64,000 nt of DNA, taken from Mastigias papua. Lineage: Eukaryota > Cnidaria > Scyphozoa > Rhizostomeae > Mastigiidae. The DNA lies in contig OZ025278.1 in NCBI GenBank assembly GCA_964019165.1, forward strand, positions 5,218,517 to 5,282,516, read 5' to 3'. The position numbers and the translations under genes were made by a program. Positions 46,400-60,106 of the stretch are shown here, piece by piece (position 1 is the first letter of the stretch; the number at the start of each line of letters is the position of its first letter). The notes beneath the pieces were generated by a model, which saw only the letters and a program-made list of their open reading frames with translations, was not told the origin of the DNA and ran no database searches.

Positions 46400-48786
46400 C
46401 AGGGGAGGAACCATCCTACAGTCTGACTGAGTTCCAAATACGTGGAGGGATGGGGCCAAAGTGTGCTAGGAAAATTTTGAGACCACGCCCCTTTAGACAG
46501 CAATCAGCCGCCCATTTAGTCAAAATTGCTTATAAACATGCAGTGGAAACCTAATGGCGTCCTGTCCCCATAATGCTAAGATTTGTACTATTTGCTCAAG
46601 GTGGGCGTATTATGGGGTGCCACCCATTCATCGTTGCAGGACTTTGAACAAACACAAAAGTGCAGAAACAGTCAAAGTTAAGGCCTTGAAAGCACTTGGA
46701 AATCCATTGAATTAAAGCAATATACATGTGCACAGAATAGATAATGAAGCAGAAATTCTTAAATCACAATCGTGGGAAATCAGACAGAATTCTGGAAAAT
46801 TATCCTTTTCCATTCTTGCAGGCAATCATTCATATGGTGGCAAAGTTTGCTTCAGAAACAGGTTTCTCATCTATCTGTAATATTCTATATGAAAATCAAC
46901 CATCTTTCCCAACTGGTGGTTATATAAGCTCTCATTTGGATGAAATGTTTCTGAAATGGTCATTTATTTTGTGATACATCCTTTGATAAGTTTCTAGGTC
47001 TAGAGGATTATGCTGATAGCTTGAGTATATGTTGTCTTCCGAGATCTTCATTGGCTCAGTAGTGTATAAATGATACAGTTTGTTGCATGCAAGTCAGTTG
47101 AAAGAAATCTTTAGCCCAGACTGCAGAGTTTGGGCCAAATGCACACTTGAGATTATTTACTTCGAATGATACTGTACACCCAGAAACGGGCGTGATGCGG
47201 TATTGAAAGGCGCGAGTGCTTGGAAAAATTCTTTAATTTGAATATTTTCCAGTCACCATAGTGATAATAACGAAGTAAAACTTGATCATAGGGGCATGCT
47301 GTTCGATGCAGAAGTTTTCAATCTGAGTAAACAACAGAAAATGGCATAAGCACTGAGTTTAGTTGATGGGCCTAAAGGTAATGTGCACCCAAATACACTC
47401 CTGAGACTAGGTGCACACTTACACGCCTGATCTTTTCCTCATGCACACTCTAGATCTCATCGAGAAAAATCATATTCAACTCTGCAGACTGGTGCTTAGC
47501 AAAGCTCTTTATGACATCTCGATCTCTATAATTCAATGGCAAGCACAAAAGTCTAACCTGTCGTTGAAATAGCCAAACTCTCTTAATCTTACATCTTCAT
47601 TTCAATGAGACCCATCAGGTAACTGTCTCTGATTATTGATGGGAGCAGATGCAGTTGGTTGACGTGTCCTAGAGGTCACCATTTTAAATTCAGTAGCGAA
47701 TTGGAACAGAATGTGCCTAAACAAAGGCGACTTCCAAACAATCTTAGACCAATGAACGATTTCTACTTTCTGACAGATTGTTTCTGATAAATTTCATTTC
47801 TGAGATCCACCATTGTGTGTTACTAGGTTCCATCGGAGTTCCAAATGTGAAAATTTATTCTCTATTGCTAATCATTTCCGATGACCAAGGATTTATTTCT
47901 GAGTTCTGCCAGTTCCCAAGGATTGTCCACCACACATACTAATCATGCATGACAGTGCTCCGCATGGCTAACAGTATATTTCAGCGTGTTGGCGAGAAAA
48001 CCGGGAAAATAGAAGCAACAGTGTTCTACACGGTCAATGAATTAAATCATGTAACTTTGTGGAAACTACATTGTAACCCATGATATATCTAGCTAACTTT
48101 GACGTGAATGTAATGATATGTCGTTTCATTTTCCAAAATCTGACTGAGTTCCGAGCAGCAAGCAACTCGGTCTGGATCAGCCACTGAACACCTGTCTATT
48201 TCAATTACTGCAAGTCATGTTATCAATTGCGAAAACAGACAATGTAAAACGTGATTAAAACCAGTTGGAAGTTGACAGGTGGGGCCTGGCAGGTTCACCC
48301 CCACCCACCTCAGCCAAGATGTTCAAATCGTACCAAGCTAATTTCAGGGCCTGTAAGATGTTGGAAGCAAAAGTATTCTATGTTGTAGAAATTCAATGCA
48401 CAGTACAGACAATGAATTGGTTGGTGAGTCTAAATTTTTAAAACTTGGTTGGCAAGTCCATACTTAACAATGTTCGCTGGTATGGAGCAATTTGCATAGG
48501 CACAAGATGTACTCAATAAAGTGGGGGTTATAGGAAGGAAATTGTCGAGAGGTGCATACACATCCAGTGCTATGTAATACTTGGCACTCCTGGAGAGGCT
48601 GGGACTTTAGTTTTTTATTGTTTGCATTTAATCTTGCTTATCCAAAAAATCCATTCAGTTATAGTTACAAACTAAATAAGTATATTTCAATATTGCCTGA
48701 AGACAATTAAACTAGGGTATGAGAAGTAGTAGTAATTAAAAATTAACAGCTGAAATGTAAGGTATAAAAGTACTGGTCGTCCATGG
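46400..48786. other. no gene recognised (right mirror of 13936-14783 and 16903-18449)
   Basis: The uninterrupted target site of the left-arm hAT element (CTAATCAT) is at about 47939-47946. A 76-codon frame at 46744-46974 differs from its left counterpart at two residues. Confidence 0.45.
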
Positions 48787-48982
48787 ATTCATGCAAGAGT
48801 AATTTGGAGACGGTTACTAGTGCCTTCTAGCTCAAAAAGTGAGAGTTCAACTTTGCTAAATCGTGGAATGGTCTTGACATCTCTAATGGGACGTGGGATA
48901 CTATCCCAAGCGTTCGGACCTGTGAACAAAACGCTGTTTTGGTATGTTCTAAGTTTAGTTTCTGTACGTTCAGGTTCTTCAT
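48787..48982 (-). mobile_element. LINE ORF2 C-terminal fragment (right)
   Basis: Mirror of 13740-13935, with the same truncated reverse-transcriptase C-terminus. Confidence 0.65.
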
Positions 48983-50314
48983 ATTCCTAGTGCTATAATT
49001 TGATAAGGTATATCTCTCTATGAATTTATTATGTAAGTCCCTCGAGAATTTTGATGCCTCTGTAAGTTTACTTTAATTGTAGCTTCTCATAAATTACTCA
49101 TTTAAGCACTAAAGTATTCTGTCAAATTTTAGTCTGGCAAATGCACTTTAGCCATTCTAGAAGAAAGAATATTAAACATTTGCTGTCGCCTCCGACCGAA
49201 CCATGGTAGGTCATCCTACATCACCGTAACATTATATGAAAAGATGGAGCAACTTTATATGGAGCTCCTGTTGTTAAATTGTGAATCTCAGCAAGGCTTC
49301 TATCGGTACCTTATTGGCCTGCACCCCCAGAAACAGAAGGCACGCTACACCAATGATCAAGATGATGCAATTTTTCATAATTCAATTATAAGGTCGTTTT
49401 CGCAGGTGCAAGGTTGTCACAATTCTCCATTTTTTAACATTTGTTGGTTGTGAAGTGCATATATGCTAATCGAAATTTCTCATTATATGGCATTATTTTC
49501 ATCTTTCAATTTGATAGGAACTGATAGCTGGACAGGAATTGATAGCTGCATTGATAGCATTAGGGGGCATTTCACACCTGGCCTCTAGTGCAAAAAGTAT
49601 TTGGCGGCGATTGAAAACACCTGGGACAATGACATGGTTCTCCTGAAAAGGTCTTCGGAAACTCCAAAAAAACTCTTGGAAAACTCCTGGAATTTCTTTG
49701 TAAAATACGAGTGACCACCCTGCATCATTGTAAATGAATTCTCTGGTGTCCAATAGACTACGATTGACGACTGCAGAGTTTTTGTTTTTTTATCAGGTTC
49801 TGGATATTTCCTGTCATTACTTGAGGATATAGTTGACCAAGGAGCCTCTTTTTCATGACCCATATTTAACATATGTGCTCACTTACTTAGTTTTAAAACA
49901 TGGTTTAGTCGCCTCATTTGTAACACCGGTTGGCTTGGAACATTGTATGTACTTCTGATATGTACTCAGGAAAAACACATTCGGTGTAAAGAAAACGTAA
50001 GATGAAAATATAAGGTAGTATCTATCTGAAAAGGAGCCATATTTAGGAAAAGTCAAGGAAGAGGTGGTCAGGGAATCGTCCATAATGTTTATCCTGTCAG
50101 GGAAAAGTCAAGGAAAACAAACTGCTAAAGTCCACATGAACATAAACTGTCATGCATTGTTTTTCACAAAGTGGTGGTTCAAGTTGTTAACCAACGACTG
50201 TGAATGTGAACTTTATCAGTTTGCAGATAGCATATTTACATAAACTATCTGTATACAAATATAATCTTTAGCTATTTTGCAAGTACAGTATATGAAATGG
50301 GAGTTACGGAGTTA
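48983..50314. other. no gene recognised (right mirror of 12401-13739)
   Basis: Several substitutions and small indels relative to the left arm (for example around 49780-49800). Only short frames are present, without family signatures. Confidence 0.4.
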
Positions 50315-50570
50315 CGCAAAAAGAGATAACCACGGATCCAAGGGGGGCCCGGGGGCTATTACCCCCCAGACAGTAATATGTCGTGTCGAGAAAATTTGTT
50401 TTCAGAAACATGCCATATGAATTAGACCAGAAAATGAATAAGAAATGAATTGAGCACTCTAAACAACATTCCAGAAATGTTAAAAGGGCGTGGCAATGAA
50501 AAATATAAACCTCCCATAATTTTATTTGCATAATTGCCTACCCAAAACCAAACTCTGGATCCACCTATGA
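50315..50570. mobile_element. small hAT-like MITE remnant (right)
   Basis: Mirror of 12150-12400, with GGATCC-containing ends near 50335 and 50560. Boundaries are uncertain. Confidence 0.45.
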
Positions 50571-51830
50571 AAAGAGAACAGTTTTGTCTATCAGTCAGGT
50601 AAAGGTCAGGCATATTTGATTTGAGTATTGGCTATGAGCATTGGTTTATTAAAGCGACAAGTTCCCATTTTTACTGAATGATGCTTAATGCTCTTTGTGC
50701 ACTTCATGTTTCTGTTGAATGTTAGCATACTTTCGAGACTCTTCATGTTATTGTTAATAGTCTAGAGCACCTAATAATCTTCCCCTCCCGATTATTACAT
50801 TTTTTTATTTCTATCCCACCCCCGATTTCATTCCAATTCCCTGTTATCAACTGTAGAGAATCTGAACATCAAGAGATGACAGTTCACTCAGAGAAGACAA
50901 TCTACTCAGGTCACTGCAGCATGCAAACAAATAGAAACTCTTTACTAAAGATGACTGTACATTAATTCGTTCCAATGAGAAAGTAGTTAAGAATAGTTCT
51001 GATAAAGATGCATATGACGAGTGGATGTCATCTGGGTTTTAGCGTTTATACAGTACATAAGATGGCTCTTTTCTGTTGCAAGTATGTCCTTCAGCCAATT
51101 TGATATGCTCTTACTTAAACAAGTGTCCTTTTATGAAATGAGTGTCTTTCAACAATAGAATTTCCTTCAAACGATATAAGTTGTTTGTCAATGATTTGAG
51201 TTATTCTTCGACGAATTGAGTTTTCTTCTAAGCTATATAAGCTCGAAATGGCACCTGAACGTAACGAGAATTCACTCCTACTGAGGTGGTGTAAGAAAGA
51301 ATTAGACAACATTAAATGGGAGAGGTCAGTGGGATGGAAGCCAATCGGTCATGTTTCCCACAAGCAATAAACTAATGCAAGGATTCAAAGAAATTACATG
51401 CTATTTACTTGGGCATAAAATACTTACTTTAGGCTAAAAACAAGCGAAAGTCAAGGTACATTTAAGAAGCACAGGCAAGCAGAGTTCAGAAGTAAACTTG
51501 AGAGTCAAGCAGAGTTTCAGAAGTGCACTTGAGAGTGCTTCTGCAAGACAATTTCTACTATTTAACTGGCAAGCAAATACTGAAATACCTCATTAATTCC
51601 CGGTTCTAATTCCACTTTACCAAACGCTGCACTGTAATAAATGAAATGTGTGTGCATGGCTTGCTTTGGACTAAAATGCTCTTCGTTGTCGTATCACCTT
51701 GCCAAACTGTTAAAACAACGCAACAGCCTATATTCAAGCTAAGGATGATTCCGTCGTTCCCAACAAGATACGCTCCATTCCCCCGTAACGATCCCCATAA
51801 ACCTACCCCATTGCTCTGAAAATTGTATCA
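50571..51830. other. no gene recognised; empty site of the left THAP element
   Basis: At about 51104-51118 the sequence GCTCTTACTTAAACAAG is the unoccupied target of the 10000-11604 insertion. Otherwise it is shared flank without genes. Confidence 0.5.
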
Positions 51831-53007
51831 CAGGGCTCGTGCAGGATTTTAGCAAGCAAATTCAAGGAGTTTTCAAGGACTAGTCAAGGACTAAAATAAA
51901 AATTTTCAAGGATCTTTAAATTAATAGACCTTCGTGGGTATTTCATGTCAAATAAGTATTACGAATTAATACACATTCCTAGTGTATCTACATAGAGCCA
52001 CAAAAGTAATAATTTAATGTTTGCATTGAATTTAGACTCTGAGATTTATCGAAAGCTTGCTTCAAACTCTGGTCCTTGCAAATGAAACAAGACTAAAAAT
52101 CTTCTTTTCTGAACTTGCCAAAGTAATTTTATTTCGCACTGCTATATGGCTGTTTGGTATGTTTTACCAGAACAGGAAACGTGATTTGTCCAAAGGTATC
52201 AAAATTTGAAGCAGATGAAAATATACGTATAGTAATAACACTAAACATTTCATAGAGCACGAAAATGGTTGCTAAAGATTGAAAAATTGTGCTAGAGACT
52301 TCAAAATTGGAGCATTTACGTAATTTGCTGGGCAGTTTGCTTTCTGTGGGAAACTTGTAGGTCAGAGTTGCCAAATTTTTACTATATGACTCGATCCTAG
52401 AAGCCATGGGAATATACCTTGATAGATTAGGTTCAGTCTGTTATTGCTCAAAATAGAAATTCTAGACTCCTCTTCGAGTTTCCTGTAGAAGGAATTTGCT
52501 GTCTACAAAATATGTTGCAATTTTGTGGCAAAACATCACTCTGGAACAATAAGTGCACACTATGACATACATATATACATTCATGGGTATCATGCAACAT
52601 TCCACTCGGCATTTTGTCTTGTAGGATCACTGTGAGTATATTTTCAAGAATCTTTTGCTATGGGAGTGTGCAGTCTGTACACTTCCATAGCAAAAGCATT
52701 TGAACGGAAGCCATATGTTGAGATGAAACGTTTTCTACATGTTTGAAACAATAGAAAAGTAAAAAGCTGTATTTTGAGAAAGAGGAATATTTCTTGGCAT
52801 GCAACGAGTTTACTTGTACGATCTTCTGTAAGCTATCTGCATTCTCTATTGCTCTGAATGATGTAAACAGTAAATATTCATAAATTTCAAGGAGTGTGAT
52901 CAATTTTCAAGGGAAAATTCCCAGTTTCAAGGAGTTTCAAGTGCCCTTGAAATGAAATTTCAAATTCAAGCACTTTTCAAGGAATTCAAGGAGCTGCACG
53001 AGCCCTG
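51831..53007. mobile_element. hAT-like non-autonomous element with 6-bp repeats, right arm only
   Basis: Inverted ends CAGGGCTCGTGCAG and CTGCACGAGCCCTG, flanked by GTATCA on each side (51825-51830 and 53008-53013). The left arm has a single site at about 9280-9290. The interior has many TTCAAGGA strings near both ends (51868-51915 and 52885-52995), candidate subterminal repeats. No transposase was found. The 6-base duplication is shorter than the usual 8 of hAT. Confidence 0.85.
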
Positions 53008-53194
53008 GTATCAGAAGACGACCTGTAAACTAGCCTGTAGGTGGTTGTCGAGTAATTATGTTGTGAACCAGATTTTGTGCCCTAGCCAAGTCAAATCTTC
53101 ATTTCAGATCTTATATAGAAGCATACCTAAGAGGTTAGTTAATGCATAAATCATGTGCGATAAAGTGAGAAGAGAAAATAATTTGCAATGTGGT

Positions 53195-53210
53195 GGCTTT
53201 TAAAAAAACC
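53195..53210 (-). terminator. histone mRNA 3' stem-loop of H2A (right)
   Basis: Minus strand GGTTTTTTTAAAAGCC then ACCACA, mirror of 9079-9094. Confidence 0.9.
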
Positions 53211-53273
53211 GTTTGCAATTTTGACTGACTGCATTCATGCAGCCGTAGTATCAGCACTGTTCGCCAGAACAAG

Positions 53274-53934
<661 letters not shown>

Positions 53935-54339
53935 ATGTCGGATGCACCGAAGGGAGGAAAGCAAGCACCCAAAGTGGCAAAGAAGGGAGAGAAGAAAGCA
54001 GGCGTTGGCAAGAAAGGAGGAAAGGCGGCTGCAGGAGACAAGAAAAGATCGAAGAAGCGCCGAGAGAGTTACTCGATTTACATCTACAAGGTGCTGAAAC
54101 AAGTTCATCCAGACACTGGAATCTCCAGCAAAGCAATGAGCATCATGAACTCGTTTGTCAACGATATCTTCGAGAGGATCGCACAGGAAGCCTCGCGTCT
54201 CGCACACTACAACAAGAAGGCTACCATTACATCAAGGGAGATTCAAACTGCAGTCAGACTTTTACTGCCAGGAGAACTTGCAAAACACGCTGTGAGTGAG
54301 GGTACCAAAGCCGTAACCAAGTACACAAGCAGCAAATAG
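53935..54339 (+). CDS. H2B: histone H2B (right copy)
   Basis: 134 codons, identical in protein to the left copy, including the long Lys/Gly-rich N-terminal tail ([20 protein letters not shown]). The histone fold begins near [20 protein letters not shown] and the protein ends [10 protein letters not shown]. Silent differences from the left gene are visible in the tail codons. It is intron-less and divergent from H2A, with a stem-loop 56 nt after the stop. Confidence 0.98.
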   Translation: MSDAPKGGKQAPKVAKKGEKKAGVGKKGGKAAAGDKKRSKKRRESYSIYIYKVLKQVHPDTGISSKAMSIMNSFVNDIFERIAQEASRLAHYNKKATITSREIQTAVRLLLPGELAKHAVSEGTKAVTKYTSSK

Positions 54340-54395
54340 ATTGAGACAAGCAGCTCACTACCTTGAACTTTAAGTTCTTTCAACAAATCAAAAAC

Positions 54396-54411
54396 AGCTT
54401 TTTTAAAAGCT
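54396..54411 (+). terminator. histone mRNA 3' stem-loop of H2B (right)
   Basis: AGCTTTTTTAAAAGCT followed by ACCATA, mirror of 7878-7893. Confidence 0.85.
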
Positions 54412-54419
54412 ACCATATT

Positions 54420-54960
54420 CGCCATCCTATGTACCAACTACACTTCCTATCGCGCATGATTTATTTGTGGCTATTACTGTTACCTAAAGAGACTGGTAGT
54501 ATAGTATCTAGAAACGCGCAGGTCTCCCAGTGTCCTAAACATCTAATAATCCTAAAACTAATTTCTCAAAAGTCCTAAGTTGTCCAAATAATTAATTGGA
54601 CAAGAAACCCTAAAGTTCCTATCTTTGTCTGACCATTTTATGTCTTGCATCAGAACAGACTTCTTGAGGAATCAAAATGTACATATACAAGCTTAATTCT
54701 ATGATGTCAGTGAAATAAGTAAGAACACATGTGAGAAGTTATAACATTTGAAAGCGTAGCAAAATAACCAAAAGGGATGAGGTATGAAGACTGTGGTTAT
54801 AGTTTATAAGCTACTAATATAATCGTCTTCATGCTATACCTTTTGCGAATCTGAGATGAAATCACATTCAATAGGTTGATTTTGAATAGGGAAAGTACGG
54901 CTTTTGCATCATGCAACACGAAGGAGTTTTAAGGAGGAGAAATATCAACTGTCATTTGCC
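54420..54960. other. H2B downstream flank (right), no gene recognised
   Basis: Mirror of 7340-7870, with no coding signature. Confidence 0.5.
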
Positions 54961-54974
54961 CTCAACTCACTGAT

Positions 54975-55205
54975 CATCGAAATGGCTGTATCTGGGAGAC
55001 GTTGAAGGGATTCTATTTTGAGCTTGATAGACTACCCCCAGATTATATCAGTATACCGTATGCGACTTTCAACTAGGGCACGATATACATTGCTCAATGA
55101 AGACTGAGGGGAAAATGTTTTTCACCCGTTTTAGAGATTCAAGACCACAGCGACTTGTTGTGAACAGTTTTAAATTCTCCTTCCCAATTTAATCTGATTT
55201 CTATT
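54975..55205 (-). mobile_element. LINE reverse-transcriptase fragment (right, longer copy)
   Basis: On the minus strand it resembles the RT segment LSNVYRALVES followed by RIRYTDIIWG and an ESLQRLPDTA-like stretch, related to the host LINE at 41358-44533. About 90 bases are present here but missing from 7188-7322. Confidence 0.7.
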
Positions 55206-56703
55206 TTGAAATATTTTGTGTCAAGGAGTTTAGCTCTGTAGTGTGGCAAGTCTGACTAGCGTGGCAGGGATGACTAGATACGTCACAGCCTCGATTTCGG
55301 TTAAAAAACCGGGGGCAACATCTTTGACATTGAGTTAGTTTTGATCTCTCACCTGAGTAGTGTGGAAGTCGAAGTTGACCTCCACAAGTTATAAGAAAAC
55401 GAGCACTTAAGGTAAGAAAATAGAGAAGATAAGAAACTATTGTCCTCCATTTCCATGATTTCCAAGCTGTATTATGTGACACAGTTATTGGAAGAGTTCA
55501 TGCTCTAGAATAACATTTACTACTGATTCGAAAATTTGAATATTCTGACATCAATTTATACCCACTATAACTGTTATTCGAATCAGGCACAATCTTTTTC
55601 GAGAGCTCCATGTTCTACTTTCCGTAAGGAGGAGATGTTGTAGGTAGGTTAATGACCTAGCAATACCTGCTTCGCCCGTGACCTTTGATGTCAAGGCCCC
55701 GTTATTTACAGTTGAGAGCTGACTGTAAGAGATCGAAAAGTAGGCGCATATTCAGAAAAATGGTGCTCAGAGAAATGCTAAACATAGTGTGTTTGACAAT
55801 TTAATGTTTGTTGGTTAGCTGCCCCGAAAAACGTACGTTATGGGGGGGGGGGGCTATTCAGGTCTCTCTAGACGCTTGTAAGATGATATTTCAAATGCAT
55901 ACATGATCTGTAAATTTTTGTCAAATATGCTTTTAATCACATCAGTATGATTATCTTGAGCTAGAATGGGTTGATAGAAAAAGGTGGAATTTGCTTATAG
56001 GGTATGCTTTTCCAGACGGCTGTGCGATATCAGACGATTTCCGATTACCCGGGTATAGATGAGAAAAACTCAGCGAAATATCCGAAATATTTCTCTCAGC
56101 GAAATTTCTCTGCAAAATGAATTGCACATGCATTCTACTTTTAAAATAGAGTAGTCATGTATCAGATTCACTTCTCACTGGCGTAGGGACAGTTTTATGT
56201 ACGTTGCACTTTCCATAGTTCCAGGTTTGAACAGGTCATGGTTGTCTAGTGAGCGATTGTTGACAGCTATATGTTGCCCATGGTTACCATTGTTTTCTCC
56301 CTCGGGATTGTTATTTTTTTAGTTTGTTTTTTTGTTCTTGTAATTTTTTGACTTTGGTTTCTTCTTTTATTAAATTCAGTTAAAACGATTTAGAAATATG
56401 TCTACCCGCTAAAATGAAAATAAATTGACATAAAATGAATTAGTGCATGTCACGTGAACCATCGATGCTATTCTCTTTACACGCTTTTTTATAAGGAACC
56501 TAGTTCAAGGCCTAGTTCCAAAAGTTCCTTATTTTCGGACCTCCAGTGATGGAATTGTAGTACTACAAGTTCCTTAACAGTTCCTTAATTTTCAGCGCAC
56601 AATTGGTGCCATAGAAATGGTACAGACATAAGGAAAGCATTGAAATCTTGAATTTTGCCTTTAACTTTGGCTGTAACGTAAGCTCTATGAAAAATGGAGG
56701 ATT

Positions 56704-56940
56704 TTGCACAAGCATAGCAAACAATCTATGCGGGATTTGGCTGCAAGTGAATGGAATCAGTCACTGAGAGCATTGGTGTCGGGCTCCTTTATAGAAATAT
56801 CTCGTCGTGAACTGAGCGAGTTTGGAATTGAACTTCTTGCTAAACTAAATGTGCTAATCATAAAAAAACTGACAACTGTTGGAAGACAGATACGGAGAAG
56901 ACACTTTAATGTCCAGCTTTTGGCACAATATCACCTGTAA
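56704..56940 (+). CDS. short unassigned frame in the 4.7 kb element
   Basis: A 78-codon frame (starting MHKHSKQSMRDLAASEWNQS) with mixed polarity and basic C-terminal half. I recognise no domain. It may be an exon of the element's gene or chance. Confidence 0.2.
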   Translation: MHKHSKQSMRDLAASEWNQSLRALVSGSFIEISRRELSEFGIELLAKLNVLIIKKLTTVGRQIRRRHFNVQLLAQYHL

Positions 56941-57599
56941 TTGGGCATCTACACACCAGACTTTAATTCCATTTTAAAGATATAAATTGCTTGGCAACTG
57001 ATTTCTTGTTACTAATGTGAATTGTTTTCTTCTGAGACGACATTAGTGATCAGTCAATGAAGGAGTATTTTCAACAATTTGAGCTTCAACGACCTAATAA
57101 GACAAATATCATAACAACCGGGAAAATAAACCATTTTTAGGAAAAATTGATGAAAACCTGGAATTGTCACGGAATTTCGCATATTGGCATATGTGCATAA
57201 TTGTAACAAATCCATAGTCACAGTGATATATCATTAAGAAACATAATTTTCTGTCTGCAATTCTAATCTCCTTAATTGGAAAGCCTGCATAATTGCAATG
57301 ACTTTCAGGCCTTATAATAGGATCCTCTCTGTAATTCGAGGTCTTGACGTGTAAGCTAGCCCATGACCACCTGCAAATGATCTTCTCATTTTTTAAATTG
57401 GCAATTGCCCAATGGTGAATAACTCTCCCTGAACATTTGATAGAAAGATGCAGCGAAGGCAACACAAAGAACAAAGGTAAGCATTCAAATATACAGTTAT
57501 ATTCGAGATGGAGCAAAGTGAGTCGAGAAATGAATGTAAAAAGCAATTTAGTCTCCCAACAAGTTCACATTCTACTTAGAAAGATATATATAAAGCATT

Positions 57600-57790
57600 G
57601 GAAACATTAGAGAACGTGAGTGCTACGACGGAAAGGGTGATAGTTGATACCTATGATGAAATAAATAAAGGCGTCCTCCAATGGCTTGCACTTTCAGGTC
57701 TAAGATCAGAAAATGTTACTGTTAATGGTGTGCTGATCAAATAAACAGCATGAAATTCTGCAAAGGAGCTGAACATAGAAAAACAAAAAG
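57600..57790 (+). pseudogene. Tc5/CENP-B-type HTH fragment (pogo/Tigger relic)
   Basis: Translation gives VSATTERVIVDTYDEINKGV, then LQWLALSGLRSENVTVNGVL and, after stops, NSAKELN. It has the spacing of the second DNA-binding helix-turn-helix of pogo/Tigger transposases. AATTCGAATTAGAGAGG strings downstream (about 57900-57990) are typical of decayed element ends. No catalytic domain remains. Confidence 0.55.
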
Positions 57791-58170
57791 AAGAAGGAAA
57801 ACCGACACGAAAATATAGCACCGTTGCCAGACAGACTGTTTCTCAATTTTGTGAAGTACGAATGTCTCTCTATAATTGGAATAGGTAACTTTAGTGCTTT
57901 GAAATTCGAATTAGAGAGGGTTTCTATAATTTTAATCCCTCTCTAAATCGAACAAAAGATTTACCCCTTTTCATGTTCGAATTAGAGAGAGAGTCCGCTG
58001 TATTAATCCAAGTGGAGGAAAAGTCAGGAAAATCAAATTGCAAGCCACAAATTATTTCAGGTGAGATATGTAATTCATGCATAATTTTCTTAACGTATTT
58101 CTCCATCTTTTGTCAGTAACTGTTGACTGTTATGCTTGGGCTGTTATTGTTACTCTTTGGTGTACACTTA

Positions 58171-58345
58171 CAGTAAATCCTGTTAAGCCATTCCTTGGAT
58201 AAGTCGGACGTTCGCTTAGTCGGACTGATTTCCATTCCCCTTGGACGCACTGCAAATTATTGCAAGAATTGATCATCTCTGACATTCCTTAATTCGCACA
58301 AATTTCCAATCTCCCTTGAGAGTCTGACAGAACGGGATTCCACTG
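58171..58345. mobile_element. TA-flanked mariner/Tigger-type MITE
   Basis: A 175-base unit with ends CAGTAAATCCTGTT and the complement of CAGTGGAATCCCGTT, flanked by TA (58169-58170 and 58346-58347). The interior has no coding sequence. Confidence 0.75.
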
Positions 58346-58484
58346 TACTTGCAGATTTCCCTTCTTTATTGGCGCAATTACAAACACGGAAAAATTTCGC
58401 TAAGCCTTAGGGTTACTTACAGCGAAACATGTCCGCCACTATGCCTATATTATGTAGGTTATTTCTCTTATTTCGCCCTTCCAA

Positions 58485-59310
58485 CGCTATGCAGTCCATG
58501 TTAGGGTTTTTGTCAAATTGAGGAAAAGAGTCCACCAAAACTTAGTATGGCGACGAAAACCTTAAAATTGTTGAGGAAATAAGATTTTTTCTACGAATCT
58601 TCTCAGTTAGTAACAATCCTTGAACATTTGGGGTGTTTGGGTAGCTTTTTCTAATTTCCCCTTCCAACGCTTTGCAGTCCATGTTAGGGTTTTTGTCAAA
58701 TTGAGGAAAAGAGTCCACCAAAACTTAGTATGGAAATAAAAACCTTAAAATTGTTGAGGAAATAAGATTTTTTCTACGAATCATCTCAGTTAGTAACAAT
58801 CCTTGAACATTTGGGGTGTTTGGGTAGCTTTTTCTAATTTCCCCTTCCAACGCTTTGCAGTCCATGTTAGGGTTTTTGTCAAATTGAGGAAAAGAGTCCA
58901 CCAAAACTTAGTATGGAAATAAAAACCTTAAAATTGTTGAGGAAATACGTTTTTTCTACGAATCTCCTCAGTTAGTAACAATCCTTGAACATTTGGGGTG
59001 TTTGGGTAGCTTTTTCTAATTTCCCCTTCCAACGCTTTGCAGTCCATGTTAGGGTTTTTGTCAAATTGAGGAAAAGAGTCCACCAAAACTTAGTATGGCG
59101 ACGAAAACCTTAAAATTGTTGAGGAAATACGTTTTTTCTAGGAATCTCCTCAGTTAGTAACAATCCTTGAACATTTGGGGTGTTTGGGTAGCTTTTTCTA
59201 ATTTCCCCTTCCAACGCTATGCAGTCCATGTTAGGGTTTTTGTCAAATTGAGGAAAAGAGTCCACCAAAACTTAGTATGGCGATAAAAACTTTAAAATTG
59301 TTGAGGAGAC
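58485..59310. repeat. ~183-bp tandem satellite, about 4.6 units
   Basis: The mark GCAGTCCATGTTAGGG recurs at 58491, 58674, 58857, 59039 and 59221, spacing 183, 183, 182 and 182. Units differ by a few bases (for example ATGGCGACG versus ATGGAAATA; CTATGCAG versus CTTTGCAG). It lies inside the 4.7 kb element near its right end. Confidence 0.95.
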
Positions 59311-60106
59311 ATGTTTGTCTATAAAGTCTTGCAGTTAGAAGCCAGTTACGGGGTGTTCAGACAATGTTAGACTTAGTAAGTATTTCACCTTACTAAGTCT
59401 AACATTGTCTGAACATTTATACATTGTAGATGAAATAAAACCAGCAAATTACAGTTGGATTTGCCAATCTAGATTTCGCTGCACGTTTTCTGGAAGAAAT
59501 AATCGTAAATTGGCTTGATGGCATATTTCCGATGACAATATGGGCCTAAGCTCGTGATATGTAAGCAAGTGGCAATAAACTAGTCGATGATTGAAGTTGT
59601 TAACTGTTAGCTATCATCGTGAAAAGATTCCTATATACCTGGATAATCATTTTGTATTTCGACCTAACCAAAGTAAGGTTTATCTGCAAGAACCAAAATA
59701 TGGGCTATCTGTAAGTCCAGCACTCTCACTCACGGTAAACACAAAGCGATGGAATAAATGGCGAGGCTGGATGTATTCCAAATACCCCCGTTTAAGAAAA
59801 CAATGGGAATTCGCAAAGGAAATACGTCACTAATTTGGTCGACAGAAAGGATCTGGCTCTAATCTGCTAGTGGTTAAAAAACGCTGTGACGTATCTAGTC
59901 ATCCCTGCCACGCTAGTCAGACCTGCCACGGCACATAGCTCTTCAGCAGTGCTGATTTTCAAATGGCCCTCCATAACAAAACTAAGTCCACTTACAAGAT
60001 ATATAAAAATATAAAATTATTAACTAGTAAAAAGCATTTCTAACCAATCTGAGGTCTTTCTGTCCTCAATTTATGTGTAGTTTAGAGTAACAGCCTAATT
60101 TCCCTC

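Larger units (their letters stand above)
55238..59935. mobile_element. 4.7 kb long-TIR DNA element, right arm only
   Basis: Inverted ends of about 45-50 bases (GTGGCAAGTCTGACTAGCGT at the left, GTGGCAGGTCTGACTAGCGT in the complement of the right) are flanked by TAGCTCT (55231-55237 and 59936-59942). The left arm has one uninterrupted TAGCTCT-type site near 7146-7153. No transposase was recognised. The interior carries a Tigger relic, a TA-flanked MITE and a 183-bp satellite. Long TIRs with a 7-8 bp duplication are compatible with a Mutator-like element, but this is not established. Confidence 0.8.

Noticed and set aside
55850..55862. Poly-G run as a regulatory or G-quadruplex element
   Set aside because: A single homopolymer without further G-tracts; another short run occurs at 4056-4066 inside element A. 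No functional context.
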